Shown in pieces: positions 7,764 to 16,428 of a stretch of DNA of 64,000 nt. Every line of letters begins with the position of its first letter. Position 1 is the stretch's first letter. The notes beneath the pieces were generated by a model that had not been told where the DNA came from, made no database searches, and saw only the letters and a program-made list of their open reading frames with translations. Source of the DNA: Christensenella sp. UBA2853 (GTDB lineage: Bacteria; Bacillota; Clostridia; Christensenellales; Aristaeellaceae); NCBI GenBank assembly GCA_002350845.1, contig DEFL01000026.1:2815-66814 (forward strand), written 5' to 3'. The position numbers and the translations under genes are program-made.

Positions 7764-9094
7764 GAGGCACTCTCTCCCATCAGGTCCAGAACGATGGCAC
7801 AGAACACCTCGCAGGCGTTTTGCAGCACCGATTCCTCAAAGTCAAAGCCGACGGTGTGCTGGGCGCTGGCCAGATCCGTCATGGTGCGCATATAGGTGGC
7901 CTGACCGCCATGCGCCTGCACTCGGTTCATCATAATGGAGATATCTTCACTGCCCCAGTTCTGTGCGTTCTGGATGCTGGAAAGACGCAGTTCCGGAAGG
8001 TTTTCGGCGAGCACCCGGTCAATGCGCTCAATGAGGGGAAGATCGCTGTGCTGGCCTTCGGCTTCACCCACCTTGACCAGATCCACCGTGCAGCCCTGCA
8101 TCTGCGCAGCGCCGCGGCAGATGGCTTCGCACCGCTCGGCCATATAGGCGTTGATCTCTGTCGTCTCCCCGCGCACTTCCACCTGCATGCTGGCCCGGTC
8201 CGGCACTACATTGCGTCCGGTGCCCGCGTGCAGAACGCCCACGTTCACGCGGCTCTGTCCGCCAGAATGCCGGGGAATGGCGTGCAGGGCGAGCACGGCC
8301 TCCGCGGCGGCAAGGAGGGCATTGCTGCCCTTTTCCGGGTAGCCGCCTGCGTGCGCTGCCAGGCCGTGGAAGATGACGTCATACTTGGTGGTGGCGAGCG
8401 ATCCCCAGGTGCCGGCCGTCACATCCCCGTCATCCAGGGAGTGCGTGGGTGCAATATGGTTTCCAATGAAATAGTCCACGTCATCCAGATGCCCGGCGGC
8501 CGTCAGTGCACGCGCGCCGCGTGCGCCTTCCTCGGCTGGCTGGAAGATCAGTTTCAGGGTGCCGTGCAGGGAGTCACGCAGCTGCATCAGGATCTCTGCG
8601 ACGCCAAGGCCGATCGCGGTGTGCCCATCGTGACCGCAGGCGTGCATCATCCCGGGATTGCGGCTGGAAAAGCCCTCGCGGAAAGGCCGGTGGTCCGGGT
8701 CCGTCCGCTCCGTCATGCCCAGGGCATCGATGTCAAAACGCAGGGCCGTGACCGGGCCCTCACCGCACCGGAGAATGCCGATGACCCCGGTAATGCCTTC
8801 CTTCATGTCGCCCGTCAGATAGCTGCAGGGCGTGCCTTCCTGTGTGAGCACAGCCTTCGCGTGCTCCTCAAGAACGGCAGCATCCGGAACGCCCAGGCGC
8901 ATCTCCGCGTCCAGAACTTCGCGTCCGGTGAGCACTTCATAGCCCAGGGCGTGCAGGCGCTCGGAGATGATGGCCGAGGTGCGCATTTCAAGAAAGCCGG
9001 TTTCCGGGTACATATGGAGGGAACGGCGGGTGCTGACCATCCGGGGCTGGAGCGCGCGGGCAAGGGAACGAACCTGAGAGATGGAAGAGAGCAT
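7760..9094 (-). CDS. M20 family amidohydrolase (HipO/AbgB-like)
   Basis: This 444-residue protein carries the M20 metallopeptidase signature MHACGHDGHTA (about residues 150-160) and EEGARGA, both in the catalytic domain, followed by a lid domain containing NVGVLHAGTGRNVVPD. It belongs with N-acyl-amino-acid amidohydrolases, hippurate hydrolases and aminobenzoyl-glutamate hydrolases. The substrate is probably an N-acylated amino acid or amide. I used the ATG at 9094 because GGAGG lies just upstream; the longer frame has no such site. It overlaps the amidohydrolase gene by four bases and is divergent from the PfkB kinase gene. Confidence 0.87.
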   Translation of the reverse strand: MLSSISQVRSLARALQPRMVSTRRSLHMYPETGFLEMRTSAIISERLHALGYEVLTGREVLDAEMRLGVPDAAVLEEHAKAVLTQEGTPCSYLTGDMKEGITGVIGILRCGEGPVTALRFDIDALGMTERTDPDHRPFREGFSSRNPGMMHACGHDGHTAIGLGVAEILMQLRDSLHGTLKLIFQPAEEGARGARALTAAGHLDDVDYFIGNHIAPTHSLDDGDVTAGTWGSLATTKYDVIFHGLAAHAGGYPEKGSNALLAAAEAVLALHAIPRHSGGQSRVNVGVLHAGTGRNVVPDRASMQVEVRGETTEINAYMAERCEAICRGAAQMQGCTVDLVKVGEAEGQHSDLPLIERIDRVLAENLPELRLSSIQNAQNWGSEDISIMMNRVQAHGGQATYMRTMTDLASAQHTVGFDFEESVLQNACEVFCAIVLDLMGESAS

Positions 9095-9135
9095 GTGGAT
9101 ACCTCCGCATTCGTTGTGGATATCCTGCCGGGTGA

Positions 9136-9164
9136 TTGCAGGATGGGCTGGATCATGGTAAGAT
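9136..9164 (+). promoter_or_regulatory. Promoter of the PfkB kinase gene
   Basis: TTGCAG (9136-9141) and TAAGAT (9159-9164) are separated by 17 bases, 36 bases before the chosen start codon. Confidence 0.45.
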
Positions 9165-9199
9165 CGGAACAAATGTAGGTGAGCATGGAGGGAAAAGGC

Positions 9200-10105
9200 A
9201 TGGCGGGAAGGATTCTGGTGATCGGGTCAAGCTGTGTGGATGTGATTCTTCAGCTGGATCATCTGCCGGTGACGGAAGAGGATATGCACCCGAAAAGTCA
9301 GCGCTTCCGCATGGGCGGGTGTGCGTATAACGCGGCCAATATTCTGGGAAAGGCCGGTGCCGACGTGACGTTTGTGACGCCTGTCGGAATGAAAGGGCTC
9401 TTTGGCCCGTTTGTCCTGCGCGCCGTGCAGGAGCAGCCCTGGGTGCATCCGGTGTGTCTTGAGGATGCGGAGAACGGCTGCTGCTACTGCCTGGTGGAGA
9501 AGGACGGCGAAAGGACCTTCCTGTCCGTGCACGGCGTGGAATATACCTTTTCCCCGGAGTGGATGCGGGACATCATGCAGACGCCCTTTGATTTCATCTA
9601 TGTCAGCGGACTGGAAGTCGAGGAAAGGACAGGGGATGCGCTGACTGCCTTCCTGGAAGGCCTGAAGAGCGGAACGGTCTTCTATGCGCCGGGCCCGCGG
9701 ATTCTTTCGATCCCGGAGGGGAGGCAGAACCGCATCCTGAAACTGCATCCGGTACTGCACCTCAACCGTCAGGAGGCCTGCCGCTTCACGGGACTGGATG
9801 ACCCGGAGGCCGCGGCGCTCTCGCTGCATGAGAAAACAGAGAATGCGGTCATTGTGACGCTTGGAAAAGACGGTGCCCTGGCGGTGGACCGGAAGGGCAG
9901 GAAAGCCTTTGCCCCCGGCACGGAGATAGATCGCGTGGTGGACACGATCGGGGCCGGGGACGCGCATGCGGGCATGATGCTTTTTGCCCTCGCACAGGGC
10001 ATGGACATGGAGCGGGCCCTGATGCTTGCCAATCGGGTATCGGCGCTGGTGGTCGGTGTTGAAGGCGCTTCCCTCAAGAGGGAAACCCTGATGCGTGTAT
10101 TATAA
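9200..10105 (+). CDS. PfkB/ribokinase family carbohydrate kinase
   Basis: The 301-residue protein starts with a ribokinase-type strand (ILVIGSSCVDV). It contains the N-terminal glycine-rich substrate segment (RMGGCAYNAANILG) and the C-terminal PfkB signature DTIGAGDAHAGMM (from about residue 248), whose aspartate is the catalytic base. It transfers phosphate from ATP to a sugar or nucleoside that cannot be named from sequence. The ATG at 9200 follows GGAGGG with a 7-base spacer; in-frame GTG 9179 and ATG 9185 are weaker. The gene stands alone, divergent from the M20 gene and convergent with icd. Confidence 0.87.
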   Translation: MAGRILVIGSSCVDVILQLDHLPVTEEDMHPKSQRFRMGGCAYNAANILGKAGADVTFVTPVGMKGLFGPFVLRAVQEQPWVHPVCLEDAENGCCYCLVEKDGERTFLSVHGVEYTFSPEWMRDIMQTPFDFIYVSGLEVEERTGDALTAFLEGLKSGTVFYAPGPRILSIPEGRQNRILKLHPVLHLNRQEACRFTGLDDPEAAALSLHEKTENAVIVTLGKDGALAVDRKGRKAFAPGTEIDRVVDTIGAGDAHAGMMLFALAQGMDMERALMLANRVSALVVGVEGASLKRETLMRVL

Positions 10106-10108
10106 ACC

Positions 10109-10137
10109 AAGGGAGGCGTTTGTTGAACGCCTCCCTT
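10109..10137. terminator. Strong bidirectional terminator between pfkB-type gene and icd
   Basis: A perfect 12-bp stem (10109-10120 with 10126-10137) closes a 5-base loop, with T-rich sequence after it on the plus strand. It lies between two convergent genes. Confidence 0.8.
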
Positions 10138-10153
10138 TGCATATGCATTCGGA

Positions 10154-11359
10154 TTATTCGGCTGCGGGCAGTTTTGAAGCGACCGCATAGAGGAACATGC
10201 GGCTGGTGACGGTCTGGGCCTCTCCCTCATAGAGGAGAGCCAGGTCCTGCGTCATGATGCCGCTGTTGACGGTATCCATGACCGCCTTTTCCAGACGGTC
10301 GGCGAACGCCTGCAGTTCAGGCAGCGCATCCATTTCGCCGCGCTTGCGCAGCGCGCCGCTCCAGGCGAAGATCGTGGCGATCGGGTTGGTGCTGGTTTCC
10401 TCACCCTTGAGATGGCGGTAATAGTGCCGGGTCACGGTGCCGTGCGCCGCCTCGTACTCGTACTGGCCGTTCGGGCTGACGAGCACGCTGGTCATCATGG
10501 CGAGGGAACCGAAGGCGGTGGCGACCATGTCGCTCATGACATCGCCGTCGTAGTTCTTGCACGCCCAGATCACGCCGCCCTTGGAGCGGATGATGCGCGC
10601 CACGGCGTCGTCGATGAGGGTGTAGAAATACTGGATGCCGGCGGCCTCAAAGGCGGCTTTGTAATCGGACTCGTAGATCTCCCCGAAAATATCCTTGAAG
10701 CGGTGGTCGTAGGTCTTGGAGATGGTGTCCTTGGTGGCAAACCAGAGGTCCTCATGAATGCTCAGTGCATACTGGAAGCAGGCATGGGCAAACGAGGTGA
10801 TGCTGCTGTCGAGATTGTGCACGCCCTGCAGGATGCCGGGGCCCTTGAAGTCAAAGATGGGCTGACGGATTTCCTTTCCGTCCGCTCCCGTGAACACAAG
10901 CTCAGCCTTGCCGGGACCGGGAATCACCATCTCGGAATTCTTGTAGATATCGCCGTAGGCGTGACGCGCGATGGTGATGGGCTTTTCCCAGGTGCGGACC
11001 GTGGGGGAAATGCCTTTGACCAGGATCGGGGCGCGGAAAACGGTGCCGTCGAGGATGGCGCGGATCGTGCCGTTGGGGCTCTTCCACATCTGCTTGAGGC
11101 CGTATTCTTCCACGCGCTGGGCGTTGGGCGTAATGGTGGCGCACTTGACGGCCACGCCGTACTTCAGGGTAGCGTTGGCGCTGTCGATGGTCACCTGATC
11201 ATTGGTTTCATCGCGGTGTTTCAGCCCGAGGTCGTAATATTCCGTTTTGAGGTCGACGTAGGGCTCAATGAGCAGCTGCTTGATATCCGCCCAGAGAATC
11301 CGGGTCATTTCATCCCCGTTCATTTCAACGAGGGGTGTTTTCATCTGAATCTTTGCCAT
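10154..11359 (-). CDS. icd: NADP-dependent isocitrate dehydrogenase
   Basis: The 401-residue protein matches the eukaryote-like homodimeric NADP-IDH type, with the N-terminal GDEMTRILW segment, TIDSANATLKYGVAVKCATITP, the isocitrate-binding SPNGTIRAILDGTVFR and the cofactor region AAHGTVTRHYY. It oxidises isocitrate to 2-oxoglutarate and supplies NADPH and the carbon skeleton of glutamate. Together with the (Re)-citrate synthase-like gene about 7 kb away it could form the oxidative branch from oxaloacetate to 2-oxoglutarate. It is monocistronic with a good promoter. Confidence 0.95.
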   Translation of the reverse strand: MAKIQMKTPLVEMNGDEMTRILWADIKQLLIEPYVDLKTEYYDLGLKHRDETNDQVTIDSANATLKYGVAVKCATITPNAQRVEEYGLKQMWKSPNGTIRAILDGTVFRAPILVKGISPTVRTWEKPITIARHAYGDIYKNSEMVIPGPGKAELVFTGADGKEIRQPIFDFKGPGILQGVHNLDSSITSFAHACFQYALSIHEDLWFATKDTISKTYDHRFKDIFGEIYESDYKAAFEAAGIQYFYTLIDDAVARIIRSKGGVIWACKNYDGDVMSDMVATAFGSLAMMTSVLVSPNGQYEYEAAHGTVTRHYYRHLKGEETSTNPIATIFAWSGALRKRGEMDALPELQAFADRLEKAVMDTVNSGIMTQDLALLYEGEAQTVTSRMFLYAVASKLPAAE

Positions 11360-11400
11360 GGTTCGTCACCTCATCTGCGACATTTCTGTGAACGAAAAAT

Positions 11401-11429
11401 ATTGTAGCGATTCTTCCCTTTGCGGGCAA
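11401..11429 (-). promoter_or_regulatory. Promoter of icd
   Basis: On the minus strand TTGCCC (11429-11424) and TACAAT (11406-11401) have a 17-base spacer. Transcription would start about 35 bases before the ATG. Confidence 0.65.
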
Positions 11430-11510
11430 GGGATTTCAGCCCCCTGAAGGGCCGAAAACACAAGAGATACAAAGGAAAAAACAAGAATTGTACAAAGCAG
11501 GGCAAAGAAA

Positions 11511-11539
11511 CAGGCCGCCGGAAACCATCCGGCGGCCTG
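11511..11539 (-). terminator. Terminator of the polyamine/iron-family ABC operon
   Basis: An 11-bp GC-rich stem (11529-11539 with 11511-11521) is followed on the minus strand by TTTCTTT. It lies 22 bases beyond the last permease gene. Confidence 0.8.
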
Positions 11540-11561
11540 AAAACATGGCTGAACGTGCGCT

Positions 11562-12347
11562 TCAGACAACGCTCTGAAGCCCCAGTGTCTTTTCGATGAG
11601 CAGCATCACGCCCAGCGTCACGAGCATCATGATGGTGGCGAGTGCTGCGATGGTGGGATCGAAATGGTACTCCACATACCCCATGATCTCAATGGGCAGC
11701 ATGGTGATGCCCGGGGCCGTGAGGAAGGTGGAGAGGGATACATTGTTGAAGGAATTGATCACGGCCATGACACAGGCTGAGGCAATCCCGCTCCGGATAT
11801 TGGGCAGCACGATATGGAAGAAGGTGTAGCCTCTGGCGGCACCGAGACTTCCGGCAGCCTCCTCCATGGCGAAATCAAAATTGGCCAGGGACGAGGTGAC
11901 CACGCGCATGACATAGGGAATCGAGAGCAGGGTATGGCCGATGAGCAGACTGGGAATGACCGAGAGATTCCAGCGGGAAATCACATACCGGAGCATAATG
12001 AAACCCAGCACAATGCAGGGGATCAGAACGGGGGAGAGGAACATCGTCTTGATGAGGTTCTTTCCGGGAAAACGGTACCGGTTCATGGCATACGCCGCGG
12101 GAACGCCCAGGAGCAGAGCAATGGCGGTTGCGGCGAGTGCGATTTCAATGGACAGGACAGCCGAGTTGATGAACGAACGCATCTGGAAGACCTGCTGGTA
12201 CCACTTGAGGGTGAATCCTTTTCCGGGAAAGACCAGCGCGTTCTGCTCCCCGAAGGAAGAGGCCATGATGATGAGCAGCGGCCCGATGAGAAAGACATAG
12301 ACCAGAAACGTAATGACCCCAAGGGTAAGATGGTGTTTCTTTTTCAC
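11562..12347 (-). CDS. ABC transporter permease, PotC-like
   Basis: This 261-residue protein has about six membrane segments and the cytoplasmic EAA loop (EEAAGSLGAARGYTFFHIVLP) that contacts the ATPase. It resembles the second permease of spermidine/putrescine, ferric iron and 2-aminoethylphosphonate importers. I prefer the GTG at 12347, which has AGGAG at a suitable distance; the in-frame ATG at 12365 has no binding site. It is the last gene of the four-gene operon, 56 bases after the binding protein. Confidence 0.85.
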   Translation of the reverse strand: MKKKHHLTLGVITFLVYVFLIGPLLIIMASSFGEQNALVFPGKGFTLKWYQQVFQMRSFINSAVLSIEIALAATAIALLLGVPAAYAMNRYRFPGKNLIKTMFLSPVLIPCIVLGFIMLRYVISRWNLSVIPSLLIGHTLLSIPYVMRVVTSSLANFDFAMEEAAGSLGAARGYTFFHIVLPNIRSGIASACVMAVINSFNNVSLSTFLTAPGITMLPIEIMGYVEYHFDPTIAALATIMMLVTLGVMLLIEKTLGLQSVV

Positions 12348-12403
12348 AGGGCTCGCTCCTCTCATCTCATGGTTTCAGAAGTTTGGTTTCAGAAGTTTCC
12401 GGA

Positions 12404-13453
12404 TTACTGTACGCCGAAGGTCTGGTTCCAGGACTCGGTCCAGGCAGGCAGCTGAGCGGCAACGAAATCCCAGTCGGGCAGGATCAGCTGATTGACCATG
12501 TCGCCGTAGGTGAAGTTCATGGCATGCTCTTCGTCCAGAACAACGTCGGTGCGCACAGGGCTGTCCACGCCGTCCATGGCCTCGGCATACTGCACGTCAT
12601 AGCTCAGATAGTAGTCGATGAAGAGCTGGGCCAGTTCCTTGTTCTTGGAACCGGTGACGATGTTGAGCATGTTGTAGCCGCCGAACATGCCTTCGGAGGG
12701 ATTGACCCACACATAGTCGGGGTTGGCACCCTTGGCGGTGGTGTAGGAGTAGTCGAGCAGGACAGCCACGGCGATTTCACCCTGGTTGAGCATGGTGATG
12801 GTGTTGTTGGCGGAAGTGTAGGTGGACTTGACGTTGGCCTTGAGTTCGGCGAGCTTGGCGAAGATGGCTTCGTCATCGGTGCCGGGGGTCAGGTCGAAGG
12901 CCTTGGCTACGCCGTAGTAGAACAGAGGGCCGGAAGTGTTGGTGATGGCAGGGATGGCCACAGAGTCAGCCAGTTCCGGATTCCACAGATCGGCAAAGGA
13001 CTTGATCTCGACAGGGCAGGTCGCGGGATCATAGACAATGCCCAGACGGTTGAAGGTGTAAGCGGGGCCGTAGCCTTCGCCCATGGGAGCCTTGGCGTTG
13101 TCATAGATGGCGCTCAGGTTGGTCAGGGCAGCAGTGTCGAGGGTGTCGATCTTGCCCTCAGCCATGAGCTGCTTGACGAACATGTCGCCGATGATGACGA
13201 CGTCGTAGTCGCCTTCGGCGGCTTCGGCAATCTTGGAGACGCGCACAGCATTGGAAGCGCCGTCGGCCACGATGGTGCAGCCGGTCATGGCCATGAAAGG
13301 ATCATAGATGTTCTTCTGCAGGAGCTCTGCGTTGAAGGCGAAGGTGGAGATGGTCAGGGTCTGACCGGCATAGGGCTTCTCTTCAGCGGTGGCAGCGGAA
13401 GCGACGCACAGAAGCATCATGGCTGCGAGGACAAGAGACAGAAACTTGCGCAT
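12404..13453 (-). CDS. ABC transporter substrate-binding protein, PotD/AfuA-like
   Basis: The 349-residue protein has a classical signal peptide (residues 1 to about 23, ending ASAATA) and then a bacterial solute-binding fold of the polyamine/Fe3+ cluster. No lipobox precedes the cleavage site, so it is predicted to be released by signal peptidase I and not lipid-anchored; this is unusual for a Gram-positive binding protein. The start follows AAGGAGG. It lies 22 bases after the ATPase gene. The ligand cannot be decided: polyamine, iron complex, thiamine or phosphonate are all possible. Confidence 0.85.
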   Translation of the reverse strand: MRKFLSLVLAAMMLLCVASAATAEEKPYAGQTLTISTFAFNAELLQKNIYDPFMAMTGCTIVADGASNAVRVSKIAEAAEGDYDVVIIGDMFVKQLMAEGKIDTLDTAALTNLSAIYDNAKAPMGEGYGPAYTFNRLGIVYDPATCPVEIKSFADLWNPELADSVAIPAITNTSGPLFYYGVAKAFDLTPGTDDEAIFAKLAELKANVKSTYTSANNTITMLNQGEIAVAVLLDYSYTTAKGANPDYVWVNPSEGMFGGYNMLNIVTGSKNKELAQLFIDYYLSYDVQYAEAMDGVDSPVRTDVVLDEEHAMNFTYGDMVNQLILPDWDFVAAQLPAWTESWNQTFGVQ

Positions 13454-13475
13454 GGTGGTTTCCTCCTTCAATGGT

Positions 13476-14522
13476 TCAGTGGTTGGATGGGTTGATAAGA
13501 ATGATTTTATTCGCACTCAGCTCCAGCAGAACGCTGGCGCCGAGGGGATAAACCTGGGACTGGTCCGCCTTGACGACAAACTCGCCGATGGCGGTGCGGA
13601 CATTGTACTGCACGGTCCGGCCGAGGAAGGTGGAGACGAGGACTTCGCCGGGAATCCCGTTGAGGGCATTGCTGCCGGGGGGAAGGATCTGGACATCCTC
13701 GGGACGGATGCAGCCGGTGAAAGCATCCCCGCTGCGGTCGAGGGCGACATGCATGGGCGTGCCGTTCTCCGCCGTCAGCTGACCGGAGACGCGGGTGAGC
13801 CTGAAGAAATTCTCAAACCCGACAAAGTGTGCGATGAACTCGGTTTTCGGGGCGTTGAAGATGTGCGCCGGGGTATCCATCTGCTCAATCACGCCGCCAT
13901 TCATGATGGCGACCTGGTCGGAGATGGCGAAGCATTCTTCCTGGTCATGCGTGACATAGATCGCCGTGAACCCAAGCTCCTGCTGCAGGCGGCGGATTTC
14001 CACGCGCATCTTGACGCGCAGCTTGGCGTCCAGGTTGGAGAGCGGTTCGTCAAACAGCATGAGGTCAGGCCGGATGACCATGGCGCGGGCGAGGGCGACG
14101 CGCTGGCGCTGACCGCCGGACATTTCGCGGGGATAGCGGCTTTCAAACCCTTCCAGGTCCACGAGCCGGAGCATGTCCATGACCCTCGTGCGGATCTCGG
14201 CTTTCGGGACTTTCCGCATCTTCAGGCCGAAGGCGACATTGTCAAACACGGTCATGTGGGGGAAGAGCGCATAGCTCTGGAAGACAAAGCCGAAATTGCG
14301 CTTGTGCAGCGGGACATGCGTGATGTCTTTCCCGTCAAAGGAAATGGTGCCTTCATTGGGTTCCGAGAAACCGGCAATGAGGCGCAGCGTGGTGGTTTTG
14401 CCGCAGCCCGACGAGCCGAGCAGGGAGACGAAATCCCCGCGGTTCACGCTCAGATTGAAATCACGGAGAATGATGTTTTTGTCGTAACCGGCGGTAATGT
14501 GGCTGAGTTCCAGGAGCGCCAT
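13476..14522 (-). CDS. ABC transporter ATP-binding protein, PotA-like
   Basis: The 348-residue ATPase contains Walker A GSSGCGKTT (about 37-45), the ABC signature SGGQRQRVALARA, Walker B LMLFDEPLSNLD and the switch histidine in THDQEE, followed by a C-terminal TOBE-type beta domain of about 110 residues. The length and TOBE domain place it with the PotA/FbpC family of importers. Start MALLELS is supported by GGAAGGTG upstream. It sits 22 bases after the first permease gene and just before the binding protein. Confidence 0.92.
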   Translation of the reverse strand: MALLELSHITAGYDKNIILRDFNLSVNRGDFVSLLGSSGCGKTTTLRLIAGFSEPNEGTISFDGKDITHVPLHKRNFGFVFQSYALFPHMTVFDNVAFGLKMRKVPKAEIRTRVMDMLRLVDLEGFESRYPREMSGGQRQRVALARAMVIRPDLMLFDEPLSNLDAKLRVKMRVEIRRLQQELGFTAIYVTHDQEECFAISDQVAIMNGGVIEQMDTPAHIFNAPKTEFIAHFVGFENFFRLTRVSGQLTAENGTPMHVALDRSGDAFTGCIRPEDVQILPPGSNALNGIPGEVLVSTFLGRTVQYNVRTAIGEFVVKADQSQVYPLGASVLLELSANKIILINPSNH

Positions 14523-14544
14523 GATGTCACCTTCCTTTCCGTGA

Positions 14545-15381
14545 TCAGGCAGCGAGCGGATTGATTTTGCGGCTGAGGCGGTTGAAGACGGACGAGACCA
14601 GCATGGTGACGACAATCATGACAACCGCGATGGCGGAGGCCTGCGTCCAGTCGCGCAGGCTCATGGCGTACTGGTAGACCATGGTGGAAAGCACCTGGGT
14701 ATCCGTGGCGCCGAGCAGCTGAGGCGTGGTGTAGGCGGTCATGCAGCCGGTAAAGACCAGCACGGAGCCGGTCACCAGACCGGAAACGCTCAGCGGAAAG
14801 ATGATGCGCAGGAAGGATACAAAGCGCGTTGCGCCAAGGCTTCCGGCGGCCTCGGTGAGATCTTCCGGAATGGAATCCATGACGCCCAGGAGCGAGAGGA
14901 TCATCTGGGGAAGAAAGAGCTGCACAAAGCCGACGGTCATGGAAAACTCATTGTAGAGAAGCGACTGGGGACGGGCGAAGAGACCGGATGCCACCAGGAA
15001 CTGGTTGATAATGCCCTTCTTCCCGAGAATGACCATCCAGCTGAACGAGCGGATGACAGGGCTTGTGAAGAGCGGGAAGACGGCGAAGGCCATCATGATG
15101 CCCTTGTGCTTTGAATAGCGGGAAATGTAGTAGGCGCAGGGAAACCCGAGCAGGGCACACAGGAGTGTGGACAGAAGGCTCAACCGGACGCTCCGCCCGA
15201 AGACCTGCTGGAAGTACACATTCCGGATCAGGCCGGAATAATTGGACAGGGTAAAGCTGCTTTCCGGGAAAAAGGTCGAGATGACCACAGAAAAAAGAGG
15301 GATCAGCATGAAGACTGTGATGAACAGTGATCCCGGCAGCACCAGAAGCAGCCAGAAGCTTTTTCTCATGCGCGATGTCAT
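14545..15381 (-). CDS. ABC transporter permease, PotB-like
   Basis: The 278-residue permease has about six membrane segments and an EAA loop (TEAAGSLGATRFVSFLRIIFP). It is the first gene of the operon permease-ATPase-binding protein-permease. The ATG at 15381 follows GAGGAGGG; the longer frame adds 27 residues with no binding site. The family imports small organic cations, iron or phosphonates. Confidence 0.87.
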   Translation of the reverse strand: MTSRMRKSFWLLLVLPGSLFITVFMLIPLFSVVISTFFPESSFTLSNYSGLIRNVYFQQVFGRSVRLSLLSTLLCALLGFPCAYYISRYSKHKGIMMAFAVFPLFTSPVIRSFSWMVILGKKGIINQFLVASGLFARPQSLLYNEFSMTVGFVQLFLPQMILSLLGVMDSIPEDLTEAAGSLGATRFVSFLRIIFPLSVSGLVTGSVLVFTGCMTAYTTPQLLGATDTQVLSTMVYQYAMSLRDWTQASAIAVVMIVVTMLVSSVFNRLSRKINPLAA

Positions 15382-15425
15382 ACGATCCCTCCTCGATTCA
15401 TAAAGAACGTTCGGAAAACAACCGG

Positions 15426-15455
15426 ATTGTATCATATGCAATGCATGCGCGTCAA
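15426..15455 (-). promoter_or_regulatory. Promoter of the PotBADC-like ABC operon
   Basis: On the minus strand TTGACG (15455-15450) and TACAAT (15431-15426) are separated by 18 bases. It is one of the better matches to the sigma-A consensus in the window. Confidence 0.7.
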
Positions 15456-15569
15456 CAAACAATCAGGAAAAATCGAAGGACAAACACACAAAGACAAAGA
15501 ATGTTCGTGAACCTGCCGAACGCAGGACAGGGGAACATACCATTGACAATCTATCCCGCACAAAAGAAA

Positions 15570-15589
15570 AGGCAGCCGGACGACTGCCT
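15570..15589 (-). terminator. Terminator of the Pr6Pr gene
   Basis: A 6-bp stem (15584-15589 with 15570-15575) is followed on the minus strand by TTTTCTTTT, about 30 bases past the Pr6Pr stop codon. Confidence 0.65.
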
Positions 15590-15616
15590 GAAGATCGGTT
15601 CGGAAACCCCGAACGG

Positions 15617-16303
15617 TTATGCGGTTTTCTTTTTTCCTGCGAGCAGGCGGTCGATGAGGAAGAAGAGGTAGCCCAGGAGCACAAAGGCGGCGAGGAGGCC
15701 GAAGATCCACAGCGCCATCCCGCCGATCCCGACCTTCTCCGGATTGAGGAAGAAGTAGGGGTAGATGACGGGGTCCGTGCCGGCATAGTTCATGATGCTG
15801 CTGTCAAAGCCCCGGAGCGCTGCGTGAATAAACACATAGACCACATAACCCAGGGGAAAAAGCGGGGTGAGCAGCGGGAGCTTCCAGTCCATGGTTCCGT
15901 GCTCATAGAAGACGGCCCAGTCGATGACAAAGAGAATCGGGAGCACTATGTGGCACAGGATGCATTCCACCTTGTAGTTCAGCGCGGGATCACGGGCCGG
16001 ATCGTTGGCGAGGAGCGCGTTGAAGACAATCAAGGTGATGATGAGCCCCAGCATGATCATGAAATGCAGATGGGGTGCGGCCGACACATAACTGTCTTCC
16101 TTTTTCCTGGCTGTCTGGACCAGCTCAAAGATCATCATGCCGGTCGCGATATAGCAGGAAAGATTGGTAAAGTAGATATAGAAGTCGCTGGAAAACTTCA
16201 TATCGAAAAAACCGACGCTGCCCACACAGGCGATCAGGGCGAGGGTGCAGAACATGGACTGAAAGATCAGCTGAGCGGTTCTGCTTCTGGAGAGCTTGTT
16301 CAT
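15617..16303 (-). CDS. Pr6Pr family membrane protein
   Basis: The 228-residue protein has six predicted membrane segments and the pattern FYIYFTNLSCYIATGMMIFE after the first loop, which recalls the 'YFTxxSN' region of Pr6Pr membrane proteins. The family has no firm function; some relatives are FAR-17a/AIG1-like serine hydrolases. The start at 16303 follows AAAGGA. The gene is transcribed alone between the ABC operon and the GntR operon. Confidence 0.65.
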   Translation of the reverse strand: MNKLSRSRTAQLIFQSMFCTLALIACVGSVGFFDMKFSSDFYIYFTNLSCYIATGMMIFELVQTARKKEDSYVSAAPHLHFMIMLGLIITLIVFNALLANDPARDPALNYKVECILCHIVLPILFVIDWAVFYEHGTMDWKLPLLTPLFPLGYVVYVFIHAALRGFDSSIMNYAGTDPVIYPYFFLNPEKVGIGGMALWIFGLLAAFVLLGYLFFLIDRLLAGKKKTA

Positions 16304-16428
16304 GTCAGGGTTCCTTTCTGATGCTGCACTGCACGCGCAGATCAAGACACATTATTTTTCAGAAGGATGATAGGCCGGAGACGATGTTTGTCAAGCCCTG
16401 TGCAGAGCATCCGTTGCAGAAAGAGGGA

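Noticed and set aside
6411..7895. A 494-codon plus-strand frame
   Set aside because: It is a shadow of the amidohydrolase gene, which has clear metal-binding motifs on the minus strand.
11366..11569. A 67-codon hydrophobic frame between icd and the ABC operon
   Set aside because: It runs through the operon's terminator hairpin and the icd promoter and has no good start signal; the hydrophobic stretch is a by-product of T-rich sequence.
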